Source of the DNA: Auanema rhodensis | Taxonomy: Eukaryota > Nematoda > Chromadorea > Rhabditida > Rhabditidae | Length of the DNA stretch: 64,000 nt | NCBI GenBank assembly: GCA_964057225.1 | Contig: OZ059894.1 | Coordinates: 22,164,476 to 22,228,475, forward strand | Reading direction: 5' to 3' | In this document: one piece after another, positions 49,493 through 63,883 of the stretch | Layout of the letters: every line of letters begins with the position of its first letter | Position numbering within the stretch: the first letter of the stretch is position 1 | Translations under genes and position numbers: made by a program | The notes under the pieces: generated by a model | Databases searched by the model: none | What the model was told of the DNA's origin: nothing | The model's input: the letters and a program-made list of their open reading frames with translations, nothing else

Positions 49493-52300
49493 AAGAATTA
49501 ATTTTTTCGTTGAATAACATTGTCCATCGTCTTTGCCTTAAAAAAAGGAATCTAAAAACATCTACTTTTTGCTGAATTATTTTGAAATTTTTCGAAAAAA
49601 TTTTTGTCAAAATGTTTTTGGAAGCAATGTTGAGTGTACATGGAAACTCAACATACACTAATGCATCATTTTTCAAACGATCAAAACTAATTTTTGTATT
49701 AAGCGTTTCTCAATGTAGTATAGTGCATTCGATGCGGATTTTTAAGCTGCGTCGATCTGTGTTATCAGATTTGCGCTAGCTTAAAAATGCACCGAGATAT
49801 CAACTGATGTAAGTTCACACTTATATCCTCGATTTTCACCCTGAAGAATTAATTTTTTCGTTGAATAACATTGTCCATCGTCTTTGCCTTGAAAAAAGGA
49901 ATCTAAAAACATCTACTTTTTGCTAAATTATTTTGAAATTTTTCGAAAAAATTTTTGTCAAAATGTTTTTGGAAGCAATGTTGAGTGTACATGGAAACTC
50001 AACATACACTAATGCATCATTTTTCAAACGATCATAACTAATTTTTGTATCAAGCGTTTCTTGATGTAGTATAGTGCATTCAATGCGGATTTTTAAGCTG
50101 CGTCGATCTGTGTTATCAGATTTGCGCTAGCTTAAAAATGCACCGAGATATCAACTGATATAAGTTCACACTTATATCCTCGATTTTCACCCTGAAGAAT
50201 TACTTTTTTCGTTGAATAACATTGTCCATCGTCTTTGCCTTGAAAAAAGGAATCTAAAAACATCTACTTTTTGCTGAATTATTTTGAAATTTTTCGAAAA
50301 AATTTTTGTCAAAATGTTTTTGGAAGCAATGTTGAGTGTACATGGAAACTCAACATACACTAATGCATCATTTTTCAAACGATCAAAACTAATTTTTGTA
50401 TTAAGCGTTTCTCAATGTAGTATAGTGCATTCGATGCGGATTTTTAAGCTGCGTCGATCTGTGTTATCAGATTTGCGCTAGCTTAAAAATGCACCGAGAT
50501 ATCAACTGATGTAAGTTCACACTTATATCCTCGATTTTCACCCTGAAGAATTAATTTTTTCGTTGAATAACATTGTCCATCGTCTTTGCCTTGAAAAAAG
50601 GAATCTAAAAACATCTACTTTTTGCTAAATTATTTTGAAATTTTTCGAAAAAATTTTTGTCAAAATGTTTTTGGAAGCAATGTTGAGTGTACATGGAAAC
50701 TCAACATACACTAATGCATCATTTTTCAAACGATCATAACTAATTTTTGTATCAAACGTTTCTCAATGTAGTATAGTGCATTCAATGCGGATTTTTAAGC
50801 TGCGTCGATCTGTGTTATCAGATTTGCGCTAGCTTAAAAATGCACCGAGATATCAACTGATATAAGTTCACACTTATATCCTCGATTTTCACCCTGAAGA
50901 ATTAATTTTTTCGTTGAATAACATTGTCCATCGTCTTTGCCTTGAAAAAAGGAATCTAAAAACATCTACTTTTTGCTGAATTATTTTGAAATTTTTCGAA
51001 AAAATTTTTGTCAAAATGTTTTTGGAAGCAATGTTGAGTGTACATGGAAACTCAACATACACTAATGCATCATTTTTCAAACGATCATAACTAATTTTTG
51101 TATCAAACGTTTCTCAATGTAGTATAGTGCATTCGATGCGGATTTTTAAGCTGCGTCGATCTGTGTTATCAGATTTGCGCTAGCTTAAAAATGCACCGAG
51201 ATATCAACTGATATAAGTTCACACTTATATCCTCGATTTTCACCCTGAAGAATTAATTTTTTCGTTGAATAACATTGTCCATCGTCTTTGCCTTGAAAAA
51301 AGGAATCTAGAAACATCTACTTTTTGCTGAATTATTTTGAAATTTTTCGAAAAAATTTTTGTCAAAATGTTTTTGGAAGCAATGTTGAGTGTACATGGAA
51401 ACTCAACATACACTAATGCATCATTTTTCAAACGATCATAACTAATTTTTGTATCAAGCGTTTCTTGATGTAGTATAGTGCATTCGATGCGGATTTTTAA
51501 GCTGCGTCGATCTGTGTTATCAGATTTGCGCTAGCTTAAAAATGCACCGAGATATCAACTGATATAAGTTCACACTTATATCCTCGATTTTCACCCTGAA
51601 GAATTAATTTTTTCGTTGAATAACATTGTCCATCGTCTTTGCCTTGAAAAAAGGAATCTAAAAACATCTACTTTTTGCTAAATTATTTTGAAATTTTTCG
51701 AAAAAATTTTTGTCAAAATGTTTTTGGAAGCAATGTTGAGTGTACATGGAAACTCAACATACACTAATGCATCATTTTTCAAACGATCATAACTAATTTT
51801 TGTATCAAACGTTTCTCAATGTAGTATAGTGCATTCAATGCGGATTTTTAAGCTGCGTCGATCTGTGTTATCAGATTTGCGCTAGCTTAAAAATGCACCG
51901 AGATATCAACTGATATAAGTTCACACTTATATCCTCGATTTTCACCCTGAAGAATTAATTTTTTCGTTGAATAACATTGTCCATCGTCTTTGCCTTGAAA
52001 AAAGGAATCTAAAAACATCTACTTTTTGCTGAATTATTTTGAAATTTTTCGAAAAAATTTTTGTCAAAATGTTTTTGGAAGCAATGTTGAGTGTACATGG
52101 AAACTCAACATACACTAATGCATCATTTTTCAAACGATCATAACTAATTTTTGTATCAAACGTTTCTCAATGTAGTATAGTGCATTCGATGCGGATTTTT
52201 AAGCTGCGTCGATCTGTGTTATCAGATTTGCGCTAGCTTAAAAATGCACCGAGATATCAACTGATATAAGTTCACACTTATATCCTCGATTTTCACCGTG
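49493..52300 (+). repeat. Eight-unit block L-M-N-E-F-O-E-F, copy 1 (units 142-149)
   Basis: Matches units 157-164 at a shift of 15 units (5265 bp). Copy 1 is followed directly by G' (unit 150), while copy 2 has one extra F before G' (unit 166). Private differences include 9C in unit 144 and 239A in unit 143. Confidence 0.78.
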
Positions 52301-54757
52301 AAGAATTAATTTTTTCGTTGAATAACATTGTCCATCGTCTTTGCCTTGAAAAAAGGAATCTAGAAACATCTACTTTTTGCTGAATTATTTTGAAATTTTT
52401 CGAAAAAATTTTTGTCAAAATGTTTTTGGAAGCAATGTTGAGTGTACATGGAAACTCAACATACACTAATGCATCATTTTTCAAACGATCATAACTAATT
52501 TTTGTATTGAGCGTTTCTCAATGTAGTATAGTGCATTCGATGCGGATTTTTAAGCTGCGTCGATCTGTGTTATCCGATTTGCGCTAGCTTAAAAATGCAC
52601 CGAGATATCAACTGATATAAGTTCACACTTATATCCTCGATTTTCACCCTGAAGAATTAATTTTTTCGTTGAATAACATTGTCTATCGTCTTTGCCTTGA
52701 AAAATGGAATCTAAAAACATCTACTTTTTGCTAAATTATTTTGAAATTTTTCGAAAAAATTTTTGTCAAAATGTTTTTGGAAGCAATGTTGAGTGTACAT
52801 GGAAACTCAACATACACTAATGCATCATTTTTCAAACGATCATAACTAATTTTTGTATCAAGCGTTTGTTGATGTAGTATAGTGCATTCGATGCGGATTT
52901 TTAAGCTGCGTCGATCTGTGTTATCAGATTTGCGCTAGCTTAAAAATGCACCGAGATATCAACTGATATAAGTTCACACTTATATCCTCGATTTTCACCC
53001 TGAAGAATTAATTTTTTCGTTGAATAACATTGTCCATCGTCTTTGCCTTAAAAACAGGAATCTAAAAACATCTACTTTTTGCTAAATTATTTTGAAATTT
53101 TTCGAAAAAATTTTTGTCAAAATGTTTTTGGAAGCAATGTTGAGTGTACATGGAAACTCAACATACACTAATGCATCATTTTTCAAACGATCATAACTAA
53201 TTTTTGTATCAAGCGTTTCTTGATGTAGTATAGTGCATTCGATGCGGATTTTTAAGCTGCGTCGATCTGTGTTATCAGATTTGCGCTAGCTTAAAAATGC
53301 ACCGAGATATCAACTGATATAAGTTCACACTTATATCCTCGATTTTCACCCTGAAGAATTAATTTTTTCGTTGAATAACATTGTCCATCGTCTTTGCCTT
53401 AAAAAAAGGAATCTAAAAACATCTACTTTTTGCTGAATTATTTTGAAATTTTTCGAAAAAATTTTTGTCAAAATGTTTTTGGAAGCAATGTTGAGTGTAC
53501 ATGGAAACTCAACATACACTAATGCATCATTTTTCAAACGATCAAAACTAATTTTTGTATTAAGCGTTTCTCAATGTAGTATAGTGCATTCGATGCGGAT
53601 TTTTAAGCTGCGTCGATCTGTGTTATCAGATTTGCGCTAGCTTAAAAATGCACCGAGATATCAACTGATGTAAGTTCACACTTATATCCTCGATTTTCAC
53701 CCTGAAGAATTAATTTTTTCGTTGAATAACATTGTCCATCGTCTTTGCCTTGAAAAAAGGAATCTAAAAACATCTACTTTTTGCTAAATTATTTTGAAAT
53801 TTTTCGAAAAAATTTTTGTCAAAATGTTTTTGGAAGCAATGTTGAGTGTACATGGAAACTCAACATACACTAATGCATCATTTTTCAAACGATCATAACT
53901 AATTTTTGTATCAAGCGTTTCTTGATGTAGTATAGTGCATTCAATGCGGATTTTTAAGCTGCGTCGATCTGTGTTATCAGATTTGCGCTAGCTTAAAAAT
54001 GCACCGAGATATCAACTGATGTAAGTTCACACTTATATCCTCGATTTTCACCCTGAAGAATTAATTTTTTCGTTGAATAACATTGTCCATCGTCTTTGCC
54101 TTGAAAAAAGGAATCTAAAAACATCTACTTTTTGCTAAATTATTTTGAAATTTTTCGAAAAAATTTTTGTCAAAATGTTTTTGGAAGCAATGTTGAGTGT
54201 ACATGGAAACTCAACATACACTAATGCATCATTTTTCAAACGATCATAACTAATTTTTGTATCAAACGTTTCTCAATGTAGTATAGTGCATTCAATGCGG
54301 ATTTTTAAGCTGCGTCGATCTGTGTTATCAGATTTGCGCTAGCTTAAAAATGCACCGAGATATCAACTGATATAAGTTCACACTTATATCCTCGATTTTC
54401 ACCCTGAAGAATTAATTTTTTCGTTGAATAACATTGTCCATCGTCTTTGCCTTGAAAAAAGGAATCTAAAAACATCTACTTTTTGCTGAATTATTTTGAA
54501 ATTTTTCGAAAAAATTTTTGTCAAAATGTTTTTGGAAGCAATGTTGAGTGTACATGGAAACTCAACATACACTAATGCATCATTTTTCAAACGATCATAA
54601 CTAATTTTTGTATCAAACGTTTCTCAATGTAGTATAGTGCATTCGATGCGGATTTTTAAGCTGCGTCGATCTGTGTTATCAGATTTGCGCTAGCTTAAAA
54701 ATGCACCGAGATATCAACTGATATAAGTTCACACTTATATCCTCGATTTTCACCCTG

Positions 54758-57565
54758 AAGAATTAATTTTTTCGTTGAATAACATTGTCCATCGTCTTTG
54801 CCTTAAAAAAAGGAATCTAAAAACATCTACTTTTTGCTGAATTATTTTGAAATTTTTCGAAAAAATTTTTGTCAAAATGTTTTTGGAAGCAATGTTGAGT
54901 GTACATGGAAACTCAACATACACTAATGCATCATTTTTCAAACGATCAAAACTAATTTTTGTATTAAGCGTTTCTCAATGTAGTATAGTGCATTCGATGC
55001 GGATTTTTAAGCTGCGTCGATCTGTGTTATCAGATTTGCGCTAGCTTAAAAATGCACCGAGATATCAACTGATGTAAGTTCACACTTATATCCTCGATTT
55101 TCACCCTGAAGAATTAATTTTTTCGTTGAATAACATTGTCCATCGTCTTTGCCTTGAAAAAAGGAATCTAAAAACATCTACTTTTTGCTAAATTATTTTG
55201 AAATTTTTCGAAAAAATTTTTGTCAAAATGTTTTTGGAAGCAATGTTGAGTGTACATGGAAACTCAACATACACTAATGCATCATTTTTCAAACGATCAT
55301 AACTAATTTTTGTATCAAGCGTTTCTTGATGTAGTATAGTGCATTCGATGCGGATTTTTAAGCTGCGTCGATCTGTGTTATCAGATTTGCGCTAGCTTAA
55401 AAATGCACCGAGATATCAACTGATATAAGTTCACACTTATATCCTCGATTTTCACCCTGAAGAATTAATTTTTTCGTTGAATAACATTGTCCATCGTCTT
55501 TGCCTTGAAAAAAGGAATCTAAAAACATCTACTTTTTGCTGAATTATTTTGAAATTTTTCGAAAAAATTTTTGTCAAAATGTTTTTGGAAGCAATGTTGA
55601 GTGTACATGGAAACTCAACATACACTAATGCATCATTTTTCAAACGATCAAAACTAATTTTTGTATTAAGCGTTTCTCAATGTAGTATAGTGCATTCGAT
55701 GCGGATTTTTAAGCTGCGTCGATCTGTGTTATCAGATTTGCGCTAGCTTAAAAATGCACCGAGATATCAACTGATGTAAGTTCACACTTATATCCTCGAT
55801 TTTCACCCTGAAGAATTAATTTTTTCGTTGAATAACATTGTCCATCGTCTTTGCCTTGAAAAAAGGAATCTAAAAACATCTACTTTTTGCTAAATTATTT
55901 TGAAATTTTTCGAAAAAATTTTTGTCAAAATGTTTTTGGAAGCAATGTTGAGTGTACATGGAAACTCAACATACACTAATGCATCATTTTTCAAACGATC
56001 ATAACTAATTTTTGTATCAAACGTTTCTCAATGTAGTATAGTGCATTCAATGCGGATTTTTAAGCTGCGTCGATCTGTGTTATCAGATTTGCGCTAGCTT
56101 AAAAATGCACCGAGATATCAACTGATATAAGTTCACACTTATATCCTCGATTTTCACCCTGAAGAATTAATTTTTTCGTTGAATAACATTGTCCATCGTC
56201 TTTGCCTTGAAAAAAGGAATCTAAAAACATCTACTTTTTGCTGAATTATTTTGAAATTTTTCGAAAAAATTTTTGTCAAAATGTTTTTGGAAGCAATGTT
56301 GAGTGTACATGGAAACTCAACATACACTAATGCATCATTTTTCAAACGATCATAACTAATTTTTGTATCAAACGTTTCTCAATGTAGTATAGTGCATTCG
56401 ATGCGGATTTTTAAGCTGCGTCGATCTGTGTTATCAGATTTGCGCTAGCTTAAAAATGCACCGAGATATCAACTGATATAAGTTCACACTTATATCCTCG
56501 ATTTTCACCCTGAAGAATTAATTTTTTCGTTGAATAACATTGTCCATCGTCTTTGCCTTGAAAAAAGGAATCTAGAAACATCTACTTTTTGCTGAATTAT
56601 TTTGAAATTTTTCGAAAAAATTTTTGTCAAAATGTTTTTGGAAGCAATGTTGAGTGTACATGGAAACTCAACATACACTAATGCATCATTTTTCAAACGA
56701 TCATAACTAATTTTTGTATCAAGCGTTTCTTGATGTAGTATAGTGCATTCGATGCGGATTTTTAAGCTGCGTCGATCTGTGTTATCAGATTTGCGCTAGC
56801 TTAAAAATGCACCGAGATATCAACTGATATAAGTTCACACTTATATCCTCGATTTTCACCCTGAAGAATTAATTTTTTCGTTGAATAACATTGTCCATCG
56901 TCTTTGCCTTGAAAAAAGAAATCTAAAAACATCTACTTTTTGCTAAATTATTTTGAAATTTTTCGAAAAAATTTTTGTCAAAATGTTTTTGGAAGCAATG
57001 TTGAGTGTACATGGAAACTCAACATACACTAATGCATCATTTTTCAAACGATCATAACTAATTTTTGTATCAAACGTTTCTCAATGTAGTATAGTGCATT
57101 CAATGCGGATTTTTAAGCTGCGTCGATCTGTGTTATCAGATTTGCGCTAGCTTAAAAATGCACCGAGATATCAACTGATATAAGTTCACACTTATATCCT
57201 CGATTTTCACCCTGAAGAATTAATTTTTTCGTTGAATAACATTGTCCATCGTCTTTGCCTTGAAAAAAGGAATCTAAAAACATCTACTTTTTGCTGAATT
57301 ATTTTGAAATTTTTCGAAAAAATTTTTGTCAAAATGTTTTTGGAAGCAATGTTGAGTGTACATGGAAACTCAACATACACTAATGCATCATTTTTCAAAC
57401 GATCATAACTAATTTTTGTATCAAACGTTTCTCAATGTAGTATAGTGCATTCGATGCGGATTTTTAAGCTGCGTCGATCTGTGTTATCAGATTTGCGCTA
57501 GCTTAAAAATGCACCGAGATATCAACTGATATAAGTTCACACTTATATCCTCGATTTTCACCCTG
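54758..57565 (+). repeat. Eight-unit block L-M-N-E-F-O-E-F, copy 2 (units 157-164)
   Basis: Second copy of units 142-149. Unit 158 has 239G instead of A and unit 163 has 56A. The additional F at unit 165 fits a one-unit gain by unequal exchange after the block duplicated. Confidence 0.78.
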
Positions 57566-58267
57566 AAGAATTAATTTTTTCGTTGAATAACATTGTCCAT
57601 CGTCTTTGCCTTGAAAAAAGGAATCTAAAAACATCTACTTTTTGCTGAATTATTTTGAAATTTTTCGAAAAAATTTTTGTCAAAATGTTTTTGGAAGCAA
57701 TGTTGAGTGTACATGGAAACTCAACATACACTAATGCATCATTTTTCAAACGATCATAACTAATTTTTGTATCAAACGTTTCTCAATGTAGTATAGTGCA
57801 TTCGATGCGGATTTTTAAGCTGCGTCGATCTGTGTTATCAGATTTGCGCTAGCTTAAAAATGCACCGAGATATCAACTGATATAAGTTCACACTTATATC
57901 CTCGATTTTCACCCTGAAGAATTAATTTTTTCGTTGAATAACATTGTCCATCGTCTTTGCCTTGAAAAAAGGAATCTAGAAACATCTACTTTTTGCTGAA
58001 TTATTTTGAAATTTTTCGAAAAAATTTTTGTCAAAATGTTTTTGGAAGCAATGTTGAGTGTACATGGAAACTCAACATACACTAATGCATCATTTTTCAA
58101 ACGATCATAACTAATTTTTGTATTAAGCGTTTCTCAATGTAGTATAGTGCATTCGATGCGGATTTTTAAGCTGCGTCGATCTGTGTTATCCGATTTGCGC
58201 TAGCTTAAAAATGCACCGAGATATCAACTGATATAAGTTCACACTTATATCCTCGATTTTCACCCTG

Positions 58268-60022
58268 AAGAATTAATTTTTTCGTTGAATAACATTGTCT
58301 ATCGTCTTTGCCTTGAAAAATGGAATCTAAAAACATCTACTTTTTGCTAAATTATTTTGAAATTTTTCGAAAAAATTTTTGTCAAAATGTTTTTGGAAGC
58401 AATGTTGAGTGTACATGGAAACTCAACATACACTAATGCATCATTTTTCAAACGAACATAACTAATTTTTTTATCAAGCGTTTCTCAATGTAGTATAGTG
58501 CATTCGATGCGGATTTTTAAGCTGCGTCGATCTGTGTTATCAAATTTGCGCTAGCTTAAAAATGCACCGAGATATCAACTGATATAAGTTCACACTTATA
58601 TCCTCGATTTTCACCCTGAAGAATTAATTTTTTCGTTGAATAACATTGTCTATCGTCTTTGCCTTAAAAAAAGGAATCTAAAAACATCTACTTTTTGCTA
58701 AATTATTTTGAAATTTTTCGAAAAAATTTTTGTCAAAATGTTTTTGGAAGCAATGTTGAGTGTACATGGAAACTCAACATACACTAATGCATCATTTTTC
58801 AAACGATTATAACTAATTTTTGTATCAAGCGTTTCTCAATGTAGTATAGTGCATTCGATGCGGATTTTTAAGCTGCGTCGATCTGTGTTATCAGATTTGC
58901 GCTAGCTTAAAAATGCACCGAGATATCAACTGATATAAGTTCACACTTATATCCTCGATTTTCACCCTGAAGAATTAATTTTTTCGTTGAATAACATTGT
59001 CTATCGTCTTTGCCTTGAAAAATGGAAACTAAAAACATCTACTTTTTGCTAAATTATTTTGAAATTTTTCGAAAAAATTTTTGTCAAAATGTTTTTGGAA
59101 GCAATGTTGAGTGTACATGGAAACTCAACATACACTAATGCATCATTTTTCAAACGATCATAACTAATTTTTGTATCAAGCGTTTGTTGATGTAGTATAG
59201 TGCATTCGATGCGGATTTTTAAGCTGCGTCGATCTGTGTTATCAGATTTGCGCTAGCTTAAAAATGCACCGAGATATCAACTGATATAAGTTCACACTTA
59301 TATCCTCGATTTTCACCCTGAAGAATTAATTTTTTCGTTGAATAACATTGTCCATCGTCTTTGCCTTAAAAAAAGGAATCTAAAAACATCTACTTTTTGC
59401 TAAATTATTTTGAAATTTTTCGAAAAAATTTTTGTCAAAATGTTTTTGGAAGCAATGTTGAGTGTACATGGAAACTCAACATACACTAATGCATCATTTT
59501 TCAAACGATTATAACTAATTTTTGTATCAAGCGTTTCTCAATGTAGTATAGTGCATTCGATGCGGATTTTTAAGCTGCGTCGATCTGTGTTATCAGATTT
59601 GCGCTAGCTTAAAAATGCACCGAGATATCAACTGATATAAGTTCACACTTATATCCTCGATTTTCACCCTGAAGAATTAATTTTTTCGTTGAATAACATT
59701 GTCCATCGTCTTTGCCTTAAAAACAGGAATCTAAAAACATCTACTTTTTGCTAAATTATTTTGAAATTTTTCGAAAAAATTTTTGTCAAAATGTTTTTGG
59801 AAGCAATGTTGAGTGTACATGGAAACTCAACATACACTAATGCATCATTTTTCAAACGATCATAACTAATTTTTGTATCAAGCGTTTCTTGATGTAGTAT
59901 AGTGCATTCGATGCGGATTTTTAAGCTGCGTCGATCTGTGTTATCAGATTTGCGCTAGCTTAAAAATGCACCGAGATATCAACTGATGTAAGTTCACACT
60001 TATATCCTCGATTTTCACCCTG
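58268..60022 (+). repeat. Five-unit block P-Q-J-R-I, copy 1 (units 167-171)
   Basis: This 1755-bp block recurs at 61076-62830, eight units (2808 bp) later. Both copies share the rare 59A in the J unit and 190T in Q and R. The one difference I found is at position 317 of the last unit: G at 59988 and A at 62796. Confidence 0.85.
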
Positions 60023-61075
60023 AAGAATTAATTTTTTCGTTGAATAACATTGTCCATCGTCTTTGCCTTGAAAAAAGGAATCTAAAAACATCTACTTTTT
60101 GCTAAATTATTTTGAAATTTTTCGAAAAAATTTTTGTCAAAATGTTTTTGGAAGCAATGTTGAGTGTACATGGAAACTCAACATACACTAATGCATCATT
60201 TTTCAAACGATCATAACTAATTTTTGTATCAAACGTTTCTCAATGTAGTATAGTGCATTCAATGCGGATTTTTAAGCTGCGTCGATCTGTGTTATCAGAT
60301 TTGCGCTAGCTTAAAAATGCACCGAGATATCAACTGATATAAGTTCACACTTATATCCTCGATTTTCACCCTGAAGAATTAATTTTTTCGTTGAATAACA
60401 TTGTCCATCGTCTTTGCCTTGAAAAAAGGAATCTAAAAACATCTACTTTTTGCTGAATTATTTTGAAATTTTTCGAAAAAATTTTTGTCAAAATGTTTTT
60501 GGAAGCAATGTTGAGTGTACATGGAAACTCAACATACACTAATGCATCATTTTTCAAACGATCATAACTAATTTTTGTATCAAACGTTTCTCAATGTAGT
60601 ATAGTGCATTCGATGCGGATTTTTAAGCTGCGTCGATCTGTGTTATCAGATTTGCGCTAGCTTAAAAATGCACCGAGATATCAACTGATATAAGTTCACA
60701 CTTATATCCTCGATTTTCACCCTGAAGAATTAATTTTTTCGTTGAATAACATTGTCTATCGTCTTTGCCTTGAAAAATGGAATCTAAAAACATCTACTTT
60801 TTGCTAAATTATTTTGAAATTTTTCGAAAAAATTTTTGTCAAAATGTTTTTGGAAGCAATGTTGAGTGTACATGGAAACTCAACATACACTAATGCATCA
60901 TTTTTCAAACGATCATAACTAATTTTTGTATTAAGCGTTTCTCAATGTAGTATAGTGCATTCGATGCGGATTTTTAAGCTGCGTCGATCTGTGTTATCCG
61001 ATTTGCGCTAGCTTAAAAATGCACCGAGATATCAACTGATATAAGTTCACACTTATATCCTCGATTTTCACCCTG

Positions 61076-62830
61076 AAGAATTAATTTTTTCGTTGAATAA
61101 CATTGTCTATCGTCTTTGCCTTGAAAAATGGAATCTAAAAACATCTACTTTTTGCTAAATTATTTTGAAATTTTTCGAAAAAATTTTTGTCAAAATGTTT
61201 TTGGAAGCAATGTTGAGTGTACATGGAAACTCAACATACACTAATGCATCATTTTTCAAACGAACATAACTAATTTTTTTATCAAGCGTTTCTCAATGTA
61301 GTATAGTGCATTCGATGCGGATTTTTAAGCTGCGTCGATCTGTGTTATCAAATTTGCGCTAGCTTAAAAATGCACCGAGATATCAACTGATATAAGTTCA
61401 CACTTATATCCTCGATTTTCACCCTGAAGAATTAATTTTTTCGTTGAATAACATTGTCTATCGTCTTTGCCTTAAAAAAAGGAATCTAAAAACATCTACT
61501 TTTTGCTAAATTATTTTGAAATTTTTCGAAAAAATTTTTGTCAAAATGTTTTTGGAAGCAATGTTGAGTGTACATGGAAACTCAACATACACTAATGCAT
61601 CATTTTTCAAACGATTATAACTAATTTTTGTATCAAGCGTTTCTCAATGTAGTATAGTGCATTCGATGCGGATTTTTAAGCTGCGTCGATCTGTGTTATC
61701 AGATTTGCGCTAGCTTAAAAATGCACCGAGATATCAACTGATATAAGTTCACACTTATATCCTCGATTTTCACCCTGAAGAATTAATTTTTTCGTTGAAT
61801 AACATTGTCTATCGTCTTTGCCTTGAAAAATGGAAACTAAAAACATCTACTTTTTGCTAAATTATTTTGAAATTTTTCGAAAAAATTTTTGTCAAAATGT
61901 TTTTGGAAGCAATGTTGAGTGTACATGGAAACTCAACATACACTAATGCATCATTTTTCAAACGATCATAACTAATTTTTGTATCAAGCGTTTGTTGATG
62001 TAGTATAGTGCATTCGATGCGGATTTTTAAGCTGCGTCGATCTGTGTTATCAGATTTGCGCTAGCTTAAAAATGCACCGAGATATCAACTGATATAAGTT
62101 CACACTTATATCCTCGATTTTCACCCTGAAGAATTAATTTTTTCGTTGAATAACATTGTCCATCGTCTTTGCCTTAAAAAAAGGAATCTAAAAACATCTA
62201 CTTTTTGCTAAATTATTTTGAAATTTTTCGAAAAAATTTTTGTCAAAATGTTTTTGGAAGCAATGTTGAGTGTACATGGAAACTCAACATACACTAATGC
62301 ATCATTTTTCAAACGATTATAACTAATTTTTGTATCAAGCGTTTCTCAATGTAGTATAGTGCATTCGATGCGGATTTTTAAGCTGCGTCGATCTGTGTTA
62401 TCAGATTTGCGCTAGCTTAAAAATGCACCGAGATATCAACTGATATAAGTTCACACTTATATCCTCGATTTTCACCCTGAAGAATTAATTTTTTCGTTGA
62501 ATAACATTGTCCATCGTCTTTGCCTTAAAAACAGGAATCTAAAAACATCTACTTTTTGCTAAATTATTTTGAAATTTTTCGAAAAAATTTTTGTCAAAAT
62601 GTTTTTGGAAGCAATGTTGAGTGTACATGGAAACTCAACATACACTAATGCATCATTTTTCAAACGATCATAACTAATTTTTGTATCAAGCGTTTCTTGA
62701 TGTAGTATAGTGCATTCGATGCGGATTTTTAAGCTGCGTCGATCTGTGTTATCAGATTTGCGCTAGCTTAAAAATGCACCGAGATATCAACTGATATAAG
62801 TTCACACTTATATCCTCGATTTTCACCCTG
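61076..62830 (+). repeat. Five-unit block P-Q-J-R-I, copy 2 (units 175-179)
   Basis: Near-identical to units 167-171. Copy 1 is followed by E-F and copy 2 by L-E-F, so the flank differs by the presence of one L unit. It is preceded by S, which is a B-left/G'-right mosaic. Confidence 0.85.
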
Positions 62831-63883
62831 AAGAATTAATTTTTTCGTTGAATAACATTGTCCATCGTCTTTGCCTTAAAAAAAGGAATCTAAAAACATC
62901 TACTTTTTGCTGAATTATTTTGAAATTTTTCGAAAAAATTTTTGTCAAAATGTTTTTGGAAGCAATGTTGAGTGTACATGGAAACTCAACATACACTAAT
63001 GCATCATTTTTCAAACGATCAAAACTAATTTTTGTATTAAGCGTTTCTCAATGTAGTATAGTGCATTCGATGCGGATTTTTAAGCTGCGTCGATCTGTGT
63101 TATCAGATTTGCGCTAGCTTAAAAATGCACCGAGATATCAACTGATGTAAGTTCACACTTATATCCTCGATTTTCACCCTGAAGAATTAATTTTTTCGTT
63201 GAATAACATTGTCCATCGTCTTTGCCTTGAAAAAAGGAATCTAAAAACATCTACTTTTTGCTAAATTATTTTGAAATTTTTCGAAAAAATTTTTGTCAAA
63301 ATGTTTTTGGAAGCAATGTTGAGTGTACATGGAAACTCAACATACACTAATGCATCATTTTTCAAACGATCATAACTAATTTTTGTATCAAACGTTTCTC
63401 AATGTAGTATAGTGCATTCAATGCGGATTTTTAAGCTGCGTCGATCTGTGTTATCAGATTTGCGCTAGCTTAAAAATGCACCGAGATATCAACTGATATA
63501 AGTTCACACTTATATCCTCGATTTTCACCCTGAAGAATTAATTTTTTCGTTGAATAACATTGTCCATCGTCTTTGCCTTGAAAAAAGGAATCTAAAAACA
63601 TCTACTTTTTGCTGAATTATTTTGAAATTTTTCGAAAAAATTTTTGTCAAAATGTTTTTGGAAGCAATGTTGAGTGTACATGGAAACTCAACATACACTA
63701 ATGCATCATTTTTCAAACGATCATAACTAATTTTTGTATCAAACGTTTCTCAATGTAGTATAGTGCATTCGATGCGGATTTTTAAGCTGCGTCGATCTGT
63801 GTTATCAGATTTGCGCTAGCTTAAAAATGCACCGAGATATCAACTGATATAAGTTCACACTTATATCCTCGATTTTCACCCTG

